IMG/VR virus record: IMGVR_UViG_3300009181_000238
Location: 1 to 30,486 of that record
Strand: one strand, 5' to 3'
Source: a virus
DNA length: 30,486 nucleotides
Position numbers and translations under genes: made by a program. The notes below the pieces were generated by a model. It was not told where the DNA came from and did not search any database. It saw only the letters and a program-made list of their open reading frames with translations. Shown piece after piece: positions 6,826-16,100 of the stretch (positions are counted from its first letter, which is position 1; each line of letters starts with the position of its first letter).

Positions 6826-7333
6826 TTTTGGTTTTTGGTTTTGGATGTCTGCGATTAAAATCTGCCCGCTCGATCGAGTGCCAGCTGCGCCGCGTGTGGT
6901 AGCCTGCCTCTCGGCGCTCCAACCATGCCGCGCAGGCTCTGCCTATGTCGGTGGTATTACCGAGCACGTCAGTGGCGCCGGTAATGACCGTGATGTCGTC
7001 GGATCCATGGAGCATGTGGCTCTCTGAGGTGCGGTCAGCTTGTTTGGTTTTTGCGAAATCATCACGGGGCTGGCTGGCCAACGCACTCAGTATGCGCCGC
7101 CCACACAGGCTGCTGCCTGCCATGTGGAGCAGCCGATCAATCCAGCCATCGCGGAAAAACATGCGCAACTCGGCCAGATCATTGCCGTTTGGCCACTTAC
7201 CTTTTATTTTTGACGGCATCCAATTGCGCTCTCGTGCCGCCAGCCAGTCTGAGCAGGCTGTCAGCACGACCTCGAGGAGCAGGTGCCTACAGCACTCCTC
7301 TGGAGATCTCTGGACGTGGTGATCTGTGATCAT
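6806..7333 (-). CDS. Unknown protein upstream of the SSB-like gene
   Basis: 175 aa from ATG 7333, coupled to the preceding micro-ORF by ATGA and overlapping the SSB-like start by 20 bases. The N-terminal half is helical with CCRHLLLEVVLTACSDWLAARE and a GWIDRLLHMAG segment; the C-terminus is basic and disordered (RRHPKPKTKNES). I recognise no family. Placement suggests a recombination or replication accessory protein. Confidence 0.6.
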   Translation of the reverse strand: MITDHHVQRSPEECCRHLLLEVVLTACSDWLAARERNWMPSKIKGKWPNGNDLAELRMFFRDGWIDRLLHMAGSSLCGRRILSALASQPRDDFAKTKQADRTSESHMLHGSDDITVITGATDVLGNTTDIGRACAAWLERREAGYHTRRSWHSIERADFNRRHPKPKTKNESTTN

Positions 7334-7407
7334 CTGCGTAGCCACCACGCTGCGAATGCTAGGAATGCTGCCGCAGCTAGTAGCGCAGCCGTAATTCGCG
7401 CGCTCAT
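7330..7407 (-). CDS. 25-residue single-pass membrane peptide
   Basis: A tiny frame from ATG 7407: MSARITAALL, then AAAAFLAF, then AAWWLRR, a membrane helix with a positive end. It is coupled on both sides by ATGA overlaps (7404-7407 and 7330-7333), which is the main reason to believe it. Function unknown. Confidence 0.5.
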   Translation of the reverse strand: MSARITAALLAAAAFLAFAAWWLRR

Positions 7408-7595
7408 CGCGCCTGATGATTCTGTGCCAGCTCCACCGTGCGCCGTGGACGCATACCTGCCAGCAGCCTGCGCTGCTGACGGATCTGCCGCATCCGCGCT
7501 GCTATTCGGTCGCAGGCCCAAACCAGCGGTATGCTGAGGAGCATACCAGCGGCAGCCCCGGCTGTGAGTAGTCCTCCCTCGGTCCAGTCAGTCAT
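7404..7595 (-). CDS. Small membrane protein with basic tail
   Basis: 63 aa from ATG 7595 (ATGA overlap with the upstream gene). One predicted membrane helix (~residues 8-27, LLTAGAAAGMLLSIPLVWA), then a strongly basic cytoplasmic-type tail (RMRQIRQQRRLL). No family recognised. Confidence 0.55.
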   Translation of the reverse strand: MTDWTEGGLLTAGAAAGMLLSIPLVWACDRIAARMRQIRQQRRLLAGMRPRRTVELAQNHQAR

Positions 7596-7807
7596 TTGGA
7601 CCTCTTCAGAGACCACCAGCGATAGTCATCCATCGCGATAGACAGAATCCATCGATTCCTCCTCATGCCATTGGGCCTGCTCTTATCTGCGTCGATACCG
7701 AGATCGTCCACTCGCAATTCAGCCCATTTATACATTTCCTCGGCCGATCCGAATGTGCGCTCGTGCAGTTTGCCGGTAGCACCGCAGACTCCAGTAAGTA
7801 TGATCAC
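7592..7807 (-). CDS. Small unknown protein
   Basis: 71 aa starting at GTG 7807 through a GTGA overlap. It contains AEEMYKWAELRVDDLG and ends in WILSIAMDDYRWWSLKRSK, an aromatic-rich tail. Its coupling on both sides supports expression. No family recognised. Confidence 0.55.
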   Translation of the reverse strand: MIILTGVCGATGKLHERTFGSAEEMYKWAELRVDDLGIDADKSRPNGMRRNRWILSIAMDDYRWWSLKRSK

Positions 7808-7980
7808 GATTGCACCTCCTTCACTTGCGCATGCTCAGCTTCATCCAAAGCAGCCAAGAAACTTGCAGCTCCACAACCCTCGCTGCCAGCGAGCGTCCAT
7901 GACCACTGTCCGTGGCGAGCCTCCCAAATATTCGCAACGCCATATTGCGTACGCACTTCGCAGCGATTTTTGGCGCTCAC
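7804..7980 (-). CDS. Small unknown protein with GTG start
   Basis: 58 aa. The open frame extends further upstream, but GTG 7980 overlaps the stop of the previous gene as GTGA, the coupling used throughout this operon, so I place the start there. It contains a YGVANIWEARHGQWSW segment. Unknown function. Confidence 0.5.
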   Translation of the reverse strand: MSAKNRCEVRTQYGVANIWEARHGQWSWTLAGSEGCGAASFLAALDEAEHAQVKEVQS

Positions 7981-8165
7981 AGTGACACCTCCTCCAAAGC
8001 GACAATGCCACCATTGGCCGTGCGAATCTCGTACGTCAGATAACTGTTTGCCCCATTGTATTTCCGCACCGCGCGCATGTGCTTTTCCATCGCACGCTGT
8101 GCTGCTTCCACCGTCCGATGCCTGCTGATCACCACGCCGTTGAAACTGTCGATTAGTTTGTACAT
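7977..8165 (-). CDS. Small unknown protein
   Basis: 62 aa from ATG 8165, after the leader CCCAAAAAAAACAAA. The sequence (YKLIDSFNGVVISRHRTVEAAQRAMEKHMRAVRKYNGANSYLTYEIR) looks like a small alpha/beta fold of the kind often found in phage early regions. An upstream in-frame ATG (8258) is disfavoured because the leader pattern matches ATG 8165. First gene of a five-gene coupled chain. Confidence 0.6.
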   Translation of the reverse strand: MYKLIDSFNGVVISRHRTVEAAQRAMEKHMRAVRKYNGANSYLTYEIRTANGGIVALEEVSL

Positions 8166-8310
8166 TTTGTTTTTTTTGGGTTGCACCACCGGCAACCACG
8201 CCGTCGGTGTGGCGCCCATCATGCATTTGCAGCATGGGGTGCCAAGCACTTTTTTCAAACAAATCGCAGAAAGTCTGCGAATGCAGTGCCAGCCTTGATT
8301 CCCGGCCTAC
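8166..8310 (-). promoter_or_regulatory. Intergenic region with a new transcript start likely
   Basis: 145 bases without a supported gene. It holds a terminator-like hairpin at the upstream side (8264-8280), then the untranslated leader of the 62-aa gene. A TTGAAA-like -35 can be found after the hairpin on the minus strand but no good -10 at the right spacing, so a promoter is suspected only from the layout. Confidence 0.35.
8258..8280 (-). terminator. Candidate intrinsic terminator
   Basis: TCGCAGA-AAG-TCTGCGA is a perfect 7-bp stem with a 3-base loop (8264-8280). On the minus strand it is followed by TTTGTTTG. The T-tract is interrupted, so termination would be moderate. It lies after the acidic protein gene and before the next leader. 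Confidence 0.5.
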
Positions 8311-8538
8311 TCACTCCTCCGATCCGGCCAGCGAATCATGCTCAGATGGCTCGTCCGTAGCCTCCAACTCATAGCCCTCGTACTCGTCGCAGTCGTCCTC
8401 GTGTCGCACCCGGTAGCATATAGATCCGGCCCCAAACACTATGGCGACCACCTGACCCACGCAGGATTTGGCGAGGCGTCGGCGGACGAAGTCACCGATG
8501 GCATACCGGGGCGCGTCTGGAGATGGCTGAGTCATCAT
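8311..8538 (-). CDS. Small acidic protein
   Basis: 75 aa from ATG 8538 (ATGATGA junction; ATG 8535 is equally possible). The middle (IGDFVRRRLAKSCVGQVVAIVFGAGSICYRVRHED) looks like a small beta-barrel of SH3/KOW type; the C-terminus is highly acidic (DEYEGYELEATDEPSEHD). Coupled to the winged-helix gene. Possible antirepressor, anti-host or regulatory factor; not recognised. Confidence 0.55.
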   Translation of the reverse strand: MMTQPSPDAPRYAIGDFVRRRLAKSCVGQVVAIVFGAGSICYRVRHEDDCDEYEGYELEATDEPSEHDSLAGSEE

Positions 8539-8816
8539 GCCAGCAATCGATAATGGTGCACGCTGGCAACGGCCATATTGCCCGATGGGATCCGGTACTC
8601 GCGCACCTCGGCGAGTCCAGCGGCTAGCAGCCGCCGCAGATGATAGCGCGCTGTGGGTGTACTGATCCCCCACTGAGTTGCCAGCGCGGTGACGGTCTGC
8701 CATCCCTCAGGCACAGCCTCGACTCCACCATCGCGCAGTCGGCCGAGCAGCTGGGCAAGCGCAGGGTTCAGCGGGGCGTTCGCCAGGCGCTTCCCGTCTG
8801 ATTTTCGTGGAGCCAT
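8535..8816 (-). CDS. Winged-helix DNA-binding protein
   Basis: 93 aa. Residues ~38-80 (QTVTALATQWGISTPTARYHLRRLLAAGLAEVREYRI) form a clear winged helix of the ArsR/MarR class with helix-turn-helix and wing. It overlaps the 3' end of the phosphoesterase gene by 49 bases. Likely a transcription regulator of the early genes; its target is unknown. Confidence 0.75.
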   Translation of the reverse strand: MAPRKSDGKRLANAPLNPALAQLLGRLRDGGVEAVPEGWQTVTALATQWGISTPTARYHLRRLLAAGLAEVREYRIPSGNMAVASVHHYRLLA

Positions 8817-9496
8817 AGTTGTGCAGATCCATCTGTGTACTCACCCCAGACCATGCCCTGGGACCAGCTCAGTGTGGCCCTGCGCGTGGATGCGTAGTCC
8901 ATATTAGTCGACGTTGTTAGCGTTCCAACACAGTAACCGGTGGGGTTGTCGCTGCGTCGGCCCTTAGCCACAGCAGTTCGATGCGTGTGAGCATGGATTA
9001 CATTGCCGTAGGCTTCCGCATGATCTCTCGTTGCATTCTCGGAGTAAAATACACCATGCATTAGTCGATAATTGCCCAGCATCTCTCCCTGCCACACTCC
9101 AGTGTAAGTGCGCAGTGACGCTTTGAGCCGCCTGCAATGTGCCTCGATGCCGCGGACCACCGTCTCCGCGCAGTGTGCGACGATGGCACTCTGGCTGGCC
9201 ATTGCTCGCCACAGCCTCTGCTCGTGATTACCACACAGCACCATCGTCGGTCGTAGTCTCGTCAGGAACTCCAGACCTGAATCGATGTCAGCATCCACGG
9301 GGCTTCCCTCGTCTGCCGTGCCTTTAGCCCCACTCCTGAATGCAGTAGTATCAACGAAATCTCCAAGGTGGACTACAGTGTGCGGCTGATATGAGTCTCG
9401 GAAACTAATCACAGCCTCGATTGCCGCCGGATCAGCATGGATGCCGTGCGAGCATCCGACAACCAGTGCACGCTTCCATTTTCTGGTGATGTTCAT
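8768..9496 (-). CDS. Calcineurin-like metallophosphoesterase
   Basis: 242 aa from ATG 9496 (ATGA overlap with the kinase gene). Dimetal phosphoesterase motifs occur in order: GCSHG (a variant of the usual D-x-H), HLGDFVD, CGNHE and HAHTH near the end, plus LMHG. Such enzymes cleave phosphodiesters or phosphomonoesters. In phages they may process DNA ends, nucleotides or host signals; the substrate cannot be read from sequence. The first motif has Cys-Ser where Asp is usual, so metal binding at that site may be altered. Confidence 0.82.
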   Translation of the reverse strand: MNITRKWKRALVVGCSHGIHADPAAIEAVISFRDSYQPHTVVHLGDFVDTTAFRSGAKGTADEGSPVDADIDSGLEFLTRLRPTMVLCGNHEQRLWRAMASQSAIVAHCAETVVRGIEAHCRRLKASLRTYTGVWQGEMLGNYRLMHGVFYSENATRDHAEAYGNVIHAHTHRTAVAKGRRSDNPTGYCVGTLTTSTNMDYASTRRATLSWSQGMVWGEYTDGSAQLWLHENQTGSAWRTPR

Positions 9497-9975
9497 CGGA
9501 TAAAAGAGACGCGCATTGCAATCGCAGCAGCGCACAGCTCCAGTTTGTCGAGGGTTGCATCGTTGATGACAGTCACATCGGCCGGTTGGTCATCGAGCGC
9601 AGTCTCCGATGGGTGATCATTAACCGGCCCCACGCCAGGCCGAATGACGCGCACGAATACACCACCGAGTTGCCTGAGTCTGGCCAGTTCGTTCAGATAA
9701 CGCACGTCGGTCATGACTACATGCTCATGCTTTGCAGCCTCGGCGAATGCAGCATCCACCCAGTAGTGCTCGTATTCATCCCTCATCATCGAGCCCACCT
9801 CCTGCAGAAGCGCCCGTCCAGCCTCATCCTTGCGTCCGTCCCAGCCGTGGTGCTCGAGCGCCATTAGTTTGACTGCGTCGGCAAATGCCACTCGAGTGTA
9901 TCCGTGGTTGCTCACGAAGCACTTGCCGAGTGCGTCTTTGCCGGAGCCTGCATAGCCTGTTATTCCAACTATCAT
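9493..9975 (-). CDS. Deoxynucleoside monophosphate kinase-like P-loop protein
   Basis: 160 aa. P-loop at residues 5-13 (ITGYAGSGKD), then VAFADAVKLMA, a DEYEHYWVD helix, VVMTDVRYLNELARL and VRVIRPG, the order seen in phage dNMP kinases (T4 gp1-like). It would phosphorylate dNMPs for phage DNA synthesis. The gene is coupled to the endolysin by ATGA and to the phosphoesterase by ATGA, marking the change from lysis to nucleotide metabolism. Confidence 0.82.
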   Translation of the reverse strand: MIVGITGYAGSGKDALGKCFVSNHGYTRVAFADAVKLMALEHHGWDGRKDEAGRALLQEVGSMMRDEYEHYWVDAAFAEAAKHEHVVMTDVRYLNELARLRQLGGVFVRVIRPGVGPVNDHPSETALDDQPADVTVINDATLDKLELCAAAIAMRVSFIR

Positions 9976-10577
9976 GCGAATAGATCAGTGCCTTGCGCTT
10001 TACGCGCTCGATATTCGGCCAGCCGTGCAGGCTCAAATAAACTCTGCGCCCACTTTGGCACCACCTCGAAATGCGGCTCGTCCACTATGCTTTTCCAGTC
10101 GCCACCCCACTCCAGCCCAATGGCTTTACCTAGGTTGCCGACTATCCGATAGCTTTTAGATTCTGGCTGATATTGGCCGTTTTCCCAAACGCCAATGTCG
10201 AATGCTAACCCGAAGTTGTGGTTGCTCCATCCACCTTGAGCGCGTGTGACTATTTTGCCTGCCGTGGTACGGCCTTGCGCGAATAGGACGTTCTGCTCCT
10301 CATAAGTCCGGTTGCCTGATATCACACGGATCTCCACGCCATGCTCGGCAGCGATCTGGATGAGACTCCGAGCCAAAGGCTGCACCTGCGGATGCAGGCT
10401 GGCGATGCATCGCTCACTTCGCTCGTCTAGTGGCCTGCTGATTATTGCCGCCGCCGAAGCATCAGGATGCCCACAGACGGCCTCGTAGATTGCCTGCATG
10501 GTGATAGGACCGATCTGTCCATCTGCGGTCACACCGAGCTTCTGCTGCACCGCCTTAGTGAGTTCGATGAGTGTCAT
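9972..10577 (-). CDS. Endolysin: M15 D,D/L,D-type peptidase
   Basis: 201 aa from ATG 10577; ATG 10589 and ATG 10613 are alternatives inside the spanin-like gene. N-terminal ~40 residues (LTKAVQQKLGVTADGQIGPITMQAIYEAV) fit a peptidoglycan-binding PG_binding_1 helix bundle. The catalytic part has SGNRTYEEQNVLFAQGR, SNHNFGLAFDIGV (zinc ligands His and Asp) and DEPHFE (third ligand His with Glu), the VanY/CwlK-type M15 signature. It cuts peptide links in murein at lysis. No signal peptide, so release depends on a holin. Confidence 0.9.
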   Translation of the reverse strand: MTLIELTKAVQQKLGVTADGQIGPITMQAIYEAVCGHPDASAAAIISRPLDERSERCIASLHPQVQPLARSLIQIAAEHGVEIRVISGNRTYEEQNVLFAQGRTTAGKIVTRAQGGWSNHNFGLAFDIGVWENGQYQPESKSYRIVGNLGKAIGLEWGGDWKSIVDEPHFEVVPKWAQSLFEPARLAEYRARKAQGTDLFA

Positions 10578-10764
10578 GCTCAAGGTCATTAATGTATCGC
10601 AGTAGCTCTCCAATAGTCTCTCGCTGTGAAACTGTGAAGTCGTGTCTATTCAGGTGCTCGATCAGCACCGGCACTCGGCTGTGCTTTACCGTCACGCACC
10701 CAGCCATCGATAGTATCATCAGTGCGACTGTGAGCGCGGCGCACCATCTCAGTCTCGATCTCAT
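10555..10764 (-). CDS. Putative outer-membrane spanin lipoprotein
   Basis: 69 aa. A basic start (MRSRLRW), hydrophobic stretch and lipobox LSMAGC with Cys22 indicate a lipoprotein of 48 mature residues. Short lipoproteins overlapping another small lysis gene are typical Rz1-like spanins that disrupt the outer membrane. It overlaps the upstream gene by 119 bases in another frame and the endolysin start by about 20. Spanin identity is inferred from lipobox, size and position. Confidence 0.65.
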   Translation of the reverse strand: MRSRLRWCAALTVALMILSMAGCVTVKHSRVPVLIEHLNRHDFTVSQRETIGELLRYINDLEHDTHRTH

Positions 10765-10834
10765 CTCGTAGTTTTAAGAGTAAATCTACCAGCGCAGGTG
10801 CCGACATTAGCAGCCTGATTAGGCTGGCGATCAT
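10646..10834 (-). CDS. Small membrane-associated protein, inner spanin or holin candidate
   Basis: 62 aa. The N-terminal 22 residues (MIASLIRLLMSAPALVDLLLKL) are hydrophobic/amphipathic, followed by a charged helix (RDEIETEMVRRAHSRTDD). Coupled to the putative holin by ATGA and overlapping the lipoprotein gene in a different frame, as Rz overlaps Rz1. It is short for an inner spanin (usually >90 aa), so confidence in the role is low. Confidence 0.5.
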   Translation of the reverse strand: MIASLIRLLMSAPALVDLLLKLRDEIETEMVRRAHSRTDDTIDGWVRDGKAQPSAGADRAPE

Positions 10835-11013
10835 TTATCGGATCCGATGTGAAGTCCGAGGTGTTTGAGTGTGGTGACAATAGACTCCAACACAGAGTCG
10901 TCAGCCGGAGTCGGTGTCAGCTTGACGATCACGCGCGCTGCGATGACCACTCCGGATGCTGCTGTGACAATGTCGGCCCAGTGTGCGATGATGTAACTGA
11001 TGGTAGTGCTCAT
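10831..11013 (-). CDS. Putative holin
   Basis: 60 aa with one membrane helix near residues 13-32 (DIVTAASGVVIAARVIVKL) and a C-terminal charged region. Size, single helix and location one gene before the spanin/endolysin group suggest a pinholin/holin-like protein that triggers lysis. ATGA overlaps on both sides. Confidence 0.5.
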   Translation of the reverse strand: MSTTISYIIAHWADIVTAASGVVIAARVIVKLTPTPADDSVLESIVTTLKHLGLHIGSDK

Positions 11014-11234
11014 AGTTTAGATGCGAAAGGGCATTCGCCGAGTGGGCAATGTTCGTATGATTCCAGCCTGCCCTTGGCCAAACCATGCTCGGCTCGCAGA
11101 TCTTCGATGGCATGGCGTAGCGCGCGCCTATCAGCCTCGCACTCCTCGCTTCTGGCCCAGAGTTTAGTAACTGCCCATGTGAGCGCAGTAGATAGCGCAC
11201 CGATTCCACAGATTAGTGCCTGCTCTAGTGTCAT
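11010..11234 (-). CDS. Small membrane-anchored coiled-coil protein of the lysis block
   Basis: 74 aa. A membrane helix at ~5-25 (QALICGIGALSTALTWAVTKLW) is followed by a charged helix and a Cys pair (HCPLGECPF). N-terminal anchor plus helical stalk resembles Rz-type inner spanins or holin-accessory proteins. It begins four bases after the last fibre gene and is the first gene of the lysis block. Confidence 0.55.
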   Translation of the reverse strand: MTLEQALICGIGALSTALTWAVTKLWARSEECEADRRALRHAIEDLRAEHGLAKGRLESYEHCPLGECPFASKL

Positions 11235-11237
11235 TGG

Positions 11238-13151
11238 TTAAAATGTAGTCAGAGCAACCTTTCGCCAAGTGTTTGAAGCAGTGCAGACGTAAAATCCGGT
11301 GGAATCAAACGCAAGCTGACCTGGCCGTCCAATTGCAGTGCTGCTTGCAGGTACTGCGCCAGTGCCACCAGCCGCGCCATTTACAAACGTGCCCTTGATG
11401 CACCTGATAGTTCCGGTGATAGTTGTGGATGTAACAGTCTGAGACGCGGAAACTGTGTATGTTCCAGTTCCTCCGGTGCCAGTTCCGGCAGCCGTTATGG
11501 TAGTCCCAGCAGTGACTCCAGTGCCATTGATTCGCATCCCAACCTGAATCAATCCAACGACAGACCCACTAACAGTTAAAGTTGTTCCGCTGATTGAACC
11601 AGCAAATTGCGAGTGAGTGGAAACATATTCGTTTGTTCCATCCCACTCAACCGAATGCGCCTGCGGAGTAGTCATCAATGAGCCTGCCTGAAACGCGAAT
11701 GGCACCGCTCCACTTCCTGTTGATCCGGCCTGAAATGTGTTCTTTCCAGTGAACGTGTTTGCCGTTAGCTGCGCCCCGGTATTCGCAATACTAATTGTTC
11801 CAGCACCATTGGTAACGCTGATGCCAGTGCCTGCTGTCAACGTAGCTTTTACCAACGTATTTCCGGTTGTGTTGCCGATCAAAAGCTGGCCATTGGTGTA
11901 GCTGGTCTGGCCAGTGCCACCGTTGGCTACGCTTGTGGCCCTGCTGGAATAATCAAGCACTGATACGTTTGGATGGATCAACGTGCTGTACGGATTCAGC
12001 ACTGAATTAGAATAAGAGACTCCGTTCAATGCTGCGTAGGCAGTCGCGACGCTTGCAGTGATCGTGTAGCCAGTCGTGTCTGATATTCCAAACGAGGAAT
12101 TGATTATTCCAACCACGGTGTTGGCAGACAGCATCGTGATCCCACTGCCTGCAAAGCCTGATGTTGATACTGTCGCAGTGTTGGTAAAGTTTGAGTTGTT
12201 GCACGTCAGCAAACCATTGCCGAGCCTGACAGTCTCAGTGCCTTTACTGATAAGGATCGAGTCGTGAATCTCAACGTAAGGAGTCTGCCCGAATGTGACT
12301 GAGAATGTACCTGCTGTGCTTCCTGCTGGAGGAGTGTTCATTACTAGCTGCGTGCTGCTTGTGATGCTTTCAATGGTCGCACCTGCAAGCGCACCAGTCC
12401 CATTGATCTTCATTCCAACTGCCAGTGCGGTTGTGTCTCCTACAGTTAGATTCAAAACTTTTGAACCGGCGGTAGTAACTGCTGTCCTAGACCCAGACAC
12501 AACACTGGAAACCGGAACATCAATTGCGCGTCCGAATACGTCGATCAATGTGTTGTTCGTCAGATACAACGGAGCATTTCCCTGAGTGATGGCAGCAGAC
12601 TCTGCGCCACCTGACGTAGACTCAAATCGGCAATTGTCTACATACACGCTCACATTGTCGTCGGCCCTAATGTGGCTGTAGGTATTGTTTTTGCTTCCAG
12701 AAAATACGCATCCAGAAAAGCGCATCTGTGATGTGTACTTATATGAAGACGAGACATTGATTGTGTTTGTCGCAACTCCTTCTGAGACAAAAACAATATT
12801 CTGAAAACCAATTCGGTTGGCATTTGCGTTTGCGCTGGCAGGGGCGTATGCGTGCGATCCAGTGATATTGATTGCTTCTGCATTCAGAGCGTTTGTTACT
12901 CCTACTAGTGAAACGCACCCTTTGAGCGTTAGCGACTCAACGTAATTACCTGCCTTTGGTGGGATCAAAACCGTGAAAGGGTTTTGGTCAGACGCTCCAC
13001 TGCATAAATCGATGCAACCCTGAATGGTTTCAGCGTCGATTCCAACAGTCTTTACCTGAGTGCCAAGCCCTTTAGCAGTCAGCAAAGCCTCAGGCCCACT
13101 GCTCACTGTCATGCCAATGCCTGCAGTTACTTTTGGAACAAGATATGACAT
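11238..13151 (-). CDS. Tail fibre/spike, beta-helix type
   Basis: 637 aa. Residues ~1-330 repeat short beta strands ([15 protein letters not shown]...[14 protein letters not shown]...[34 protein letters not shown]), as in pectate-lyase-like right-handed beta helices used by phage spikes. The C-terminal half has the widespread fibre element [21 protein letters not shown] and two related Gly/Thr-rich modules with GMRINGTG or GMKINGTG. It ends [18 protein letters not shown], a common fibre end. It likely recognises or degrades a surface glycan; no catalytic residues can be assigned. It lies directly after the collagen-like fibre. Confidence 0.78.
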   Translation of the reverse strand: MSYLVPKVTAGIGMTVSSGPEALLTAKGLGTQVKTVGIDAETIQGCIDLCSGASDQNPFTVLIPPKAGNYVESLTLKGCVSLVGVTNALNAEAINITGSHAYAPASANANANRIGFQNIVFVSEGVATNTINVSSSYKYTSQMRFSGCVFSGSKNNTYSHIRADDNVSVYVDNCRFESTSGGAESAAITQGNAPLYLTNNTLIDVFGRAIDVPVSSVVSGSRTAVTTAGSKVLNLTVGDTTALAVGMKINGTGALAGATIESITSSTQLVMNTPPAGSTAGTFSVTFGQTPYVEIHDSILISKGTETVRLGNGLLTCNNSNFTNTATVSTSGFAGSGITMLSANTVVGIINSSFGISDTTGYTITASVATAYAALNGVSYSNSVLNPYSTLIHPNVSVLDYSSRATSVANGGTGQTSYTNGQLLIGNTTGNTLVKATLTAGTGISVTNGAGTISIANTGAQLTANTFTGKNTFQAGSTGSGAVPFAFQAGSLMTTPQAHSVEWDGTNEYVSTHSQFAGSISGTTLTVSGSVVGLIQVGMRINGTGVTAGTTITAAGTGTGGTGTYTVSASQTVTSTTITGTIRCIKGTFVNGAAGGTGAVPASSTAIGRPGQLAFDSTGFYVCTASNTWRKVALTTF

Positions 13152-13154
13152 ATA

Positions 13155-16100
13155 TTAGACAATGAAGTAATTGGCGCCGTCGCAGACAACAGTGATGCTT
13201 TGGTATTGCACAGTCAGCACTTTATTTGCCGCACCATCAATTGTTGATCCAGAGGGAGGAGTGATGGTCACAGTGTTTGCGTTGCTGTTGGTTCTCTTGA
13301 TAGTAATAACCTGACCAGCCAATGGCGCTGGCAAGGTCATGTTGATTGCATTTATTGATGCGTCAGCTAGAACCACGGCTGCGCCATTGCAAGTTGCAGA
13401 TGCCGCTGTTACTGACTGCACTCCGGTCGCAAATCCATTTACCGTTGTGGTTCCGCTCAAAGTTGGACCTGCCTGCCTGACTATTGGTCCTGAGCCAGTG
13501 TAATCATTTCCAAGCAGCGTAGTGCTTGTCGAGTAGCCTTGCACGTCACTGCCAATGGCCAGTCCAAGCGCAGTCCGAGCGTCTGATGCGGTGCTTGATC
13601 CAGTGCCGCCACTGCTTACTGGTAGAGCCGTAGAAAAGCTAATGGCTCCATTGGCTCCTACAGTAATGCGATCAGTGCCGTCGGTCTGTATTGAGAGTGC
13701 GCAAGCAGTGCCACCAGCGGAGCCTTTCTCCGTGCCGATCTTTAGTGCGTTGCTTTCCCACGCAACTTTGGCGCGTTCGTAACTAGTAGTGCCGCTCCAT
13801 GTATTGTATACGCGGAACAACTGCGCGACTGTGCCTGCGCCTAGCGCGCCGCCCAATCTCACCGCGAGTCCATTATCCTCCCGCCAAAGTCCAGACGCTG
13901 CGCTGGAAGTGGAAATGTCTGCTCCATCAAAAAAACCAATTGTCGCAGGATTGCTAAGCCTAATTACAGAGGTGGATGCATAGTCAGCAATGATTTGCCA
14001 TTTAATTGCATCGGTCGCTGTATAGTAACTGATGTTGCCGAGCGAATTGACGTTTACAACCCCATTGGCGCTTGCTCCGTATTGCACGTTTAGCGAACTC
14101 AATATAGTCGGACTAGTCTGCCTGACTATCGATCCAGTGCCGGTGGCAGCATTACCCAGAAGCGTAGTGCTCGCCGAATAAGCCTGTACATCAGTGCCAA
14201 TCGCTAGGCCCAGTGCAGCGCGTGCTGTAGCAGCCGTGGTCGCCCCAGTGCCTCCGCTGCCGATGGCAACAGTTGCCAGACCAGGGCTAGGATAGGTGCC
14301 AGTGAGCGCACCGCCAGCAGCGCCAGTAGGTGTCCGCGAGTCAGACAGCCGACTGTCATTGCCAACGCAGGCCGTGGTGGAGCTGGTACCATATGATACC
14401 GACAGCGTAAGATCTGCGGTCAACGCGCCGCCACCACTTAGCCCAGTGCCACTCGATACCGACCTGCTCGTCGGCACCTTCCCAGCGAGATCCGTGGTAA
14501 GGTTTTCGATTTTAGCCTGGTTGATTGCAGCAGTGTCGCTAACATCAGCATTGACGATCTGTGTTGCAGCCGACTGCAACTCGCCGCTGATCGAGTGCCA
14601 GACTCCAGTGCCAGTCACACTCGGAGTGCTGCCAGCTGGCCCCTGCACGCCCTGCTCGCCCTGCACTCCCTGCGGTCCCTGACTACCGTCCTGCCCCTTA
14701 GCCGCCATTAGCTGCCACGGTGCATTGGGTGGCACCGCAGAATCGGTGTAGGCTGTCGCAATGTAGGTGGAATGCTCGTGCTCAACTACGTCATTGGCGT
14801 TATAGACTCCGACTGCAAACTCACCGCGCCAAACAAACGATGTGCCAGGAGTGCCGGGTTCGCCTTGGCTGCCAGTCTGGCCCTGCGATCCAGTGTCACC
14901 CTTGATCGCCAGCAATTGCCAGTATGCAGATCCAATGTACGGAGTCTGGTTTTGCGAGCTAGAATTAGCTCGGTACGACGAGCCATCGTAATATACTCCA
15001 TCTGCTGCTGAGTAACTGGTGTATTGATCCCAGCCATTACGCCATGTGATCGATGATCCATCTGCTCCGGCTGGACCTTGCGATCCCTGTGGACCCTGTG
15101 GACCATCCGGCCCAATCGAGCCCTGTGGTCCATCCGGGCCTTGCGCGCCCTGGTCTCCCTGCACTCCCTTACTGGCGAGCAAAGACCATCCGTAGTCAGG
15201 AGGAGCGCCGCCAACCGTCCAGCCTGCTGGATTGGTTAGCATGTATGTGCTGCCATCGAGTGTTACTATGTCACCTATTGAGTAGTATGTGTAGTTGTCC
15301 CATCCGCCACGGTAACTATTAATAACAGTACCTTGAGCACCATCTGGACCAATTTCACCCTGCAATCCACGAGGTCCCTCTGGACCCGCTGGTCCCACAG
15401 CACCCTCTGGCCCCGCTGGCCCTACATCCCCGGCCGGTCCCATCGGACCCTCTGGACCGCTAGGCCCCGCCGGACCAACGTCACCCTCTGGACCGCTCGG
15501 CCCTACCGGCCCCTCTGGACCCTGCACTCCAGCCACTCCCTCAAGATTGATCGACCACGATGAGTAAGTGCCAGAGCCCGTGTGTTTGGTTACGTCCAAC
15601 ACTAATGCTCCGCTGATTTGCGAGTAACTCACGACACTGCCATGTGCATGATGGTCTGCGTCGTAAGCTGCAATCACAGGCTGGCCGACGGTGTAATCAA
15701 CTCCGAGGTCGTTAACGACCCACGTCTGGATCCCATTGCCTAATGTATTAGTCGTCGATGACGTTGTCGCGTAGGTATCACCTGCAGTCCCCTGTGGACC
15801 CTGTGGACCCTCTGGCCCCTGCGATCCGGTCGGCCCCGCTGGCCCCTCCGAACCGACTGGACCCGCTGGCCCAACCTCTCCGGCAGGCCCCATCGGCCCC
15901 TCTAATCCACGAGGCCCCTCAGGCCCCGCTGGTCCCACAGCACCCTCTGGACCAGCTGGTCCAACAGCACCCTCTAATCCACGAGGCCCGACCTCACCGA
16001 CGTCTCCCGTTGGACCTGCTACACCCTCCGGCCCCGCTGGCCCTACTGGCCCCTGTGGTCCTGCTGGTCCTACTGACCCGCGCGGAATCGTGAAATCGAA

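Noticed and set aside
14786-15214. Second minus frame inside the fibre gene
   Set aside because: It is an alternative frame through Gly-Pro codons, giving a low-complexity basic protein typical of shadows.
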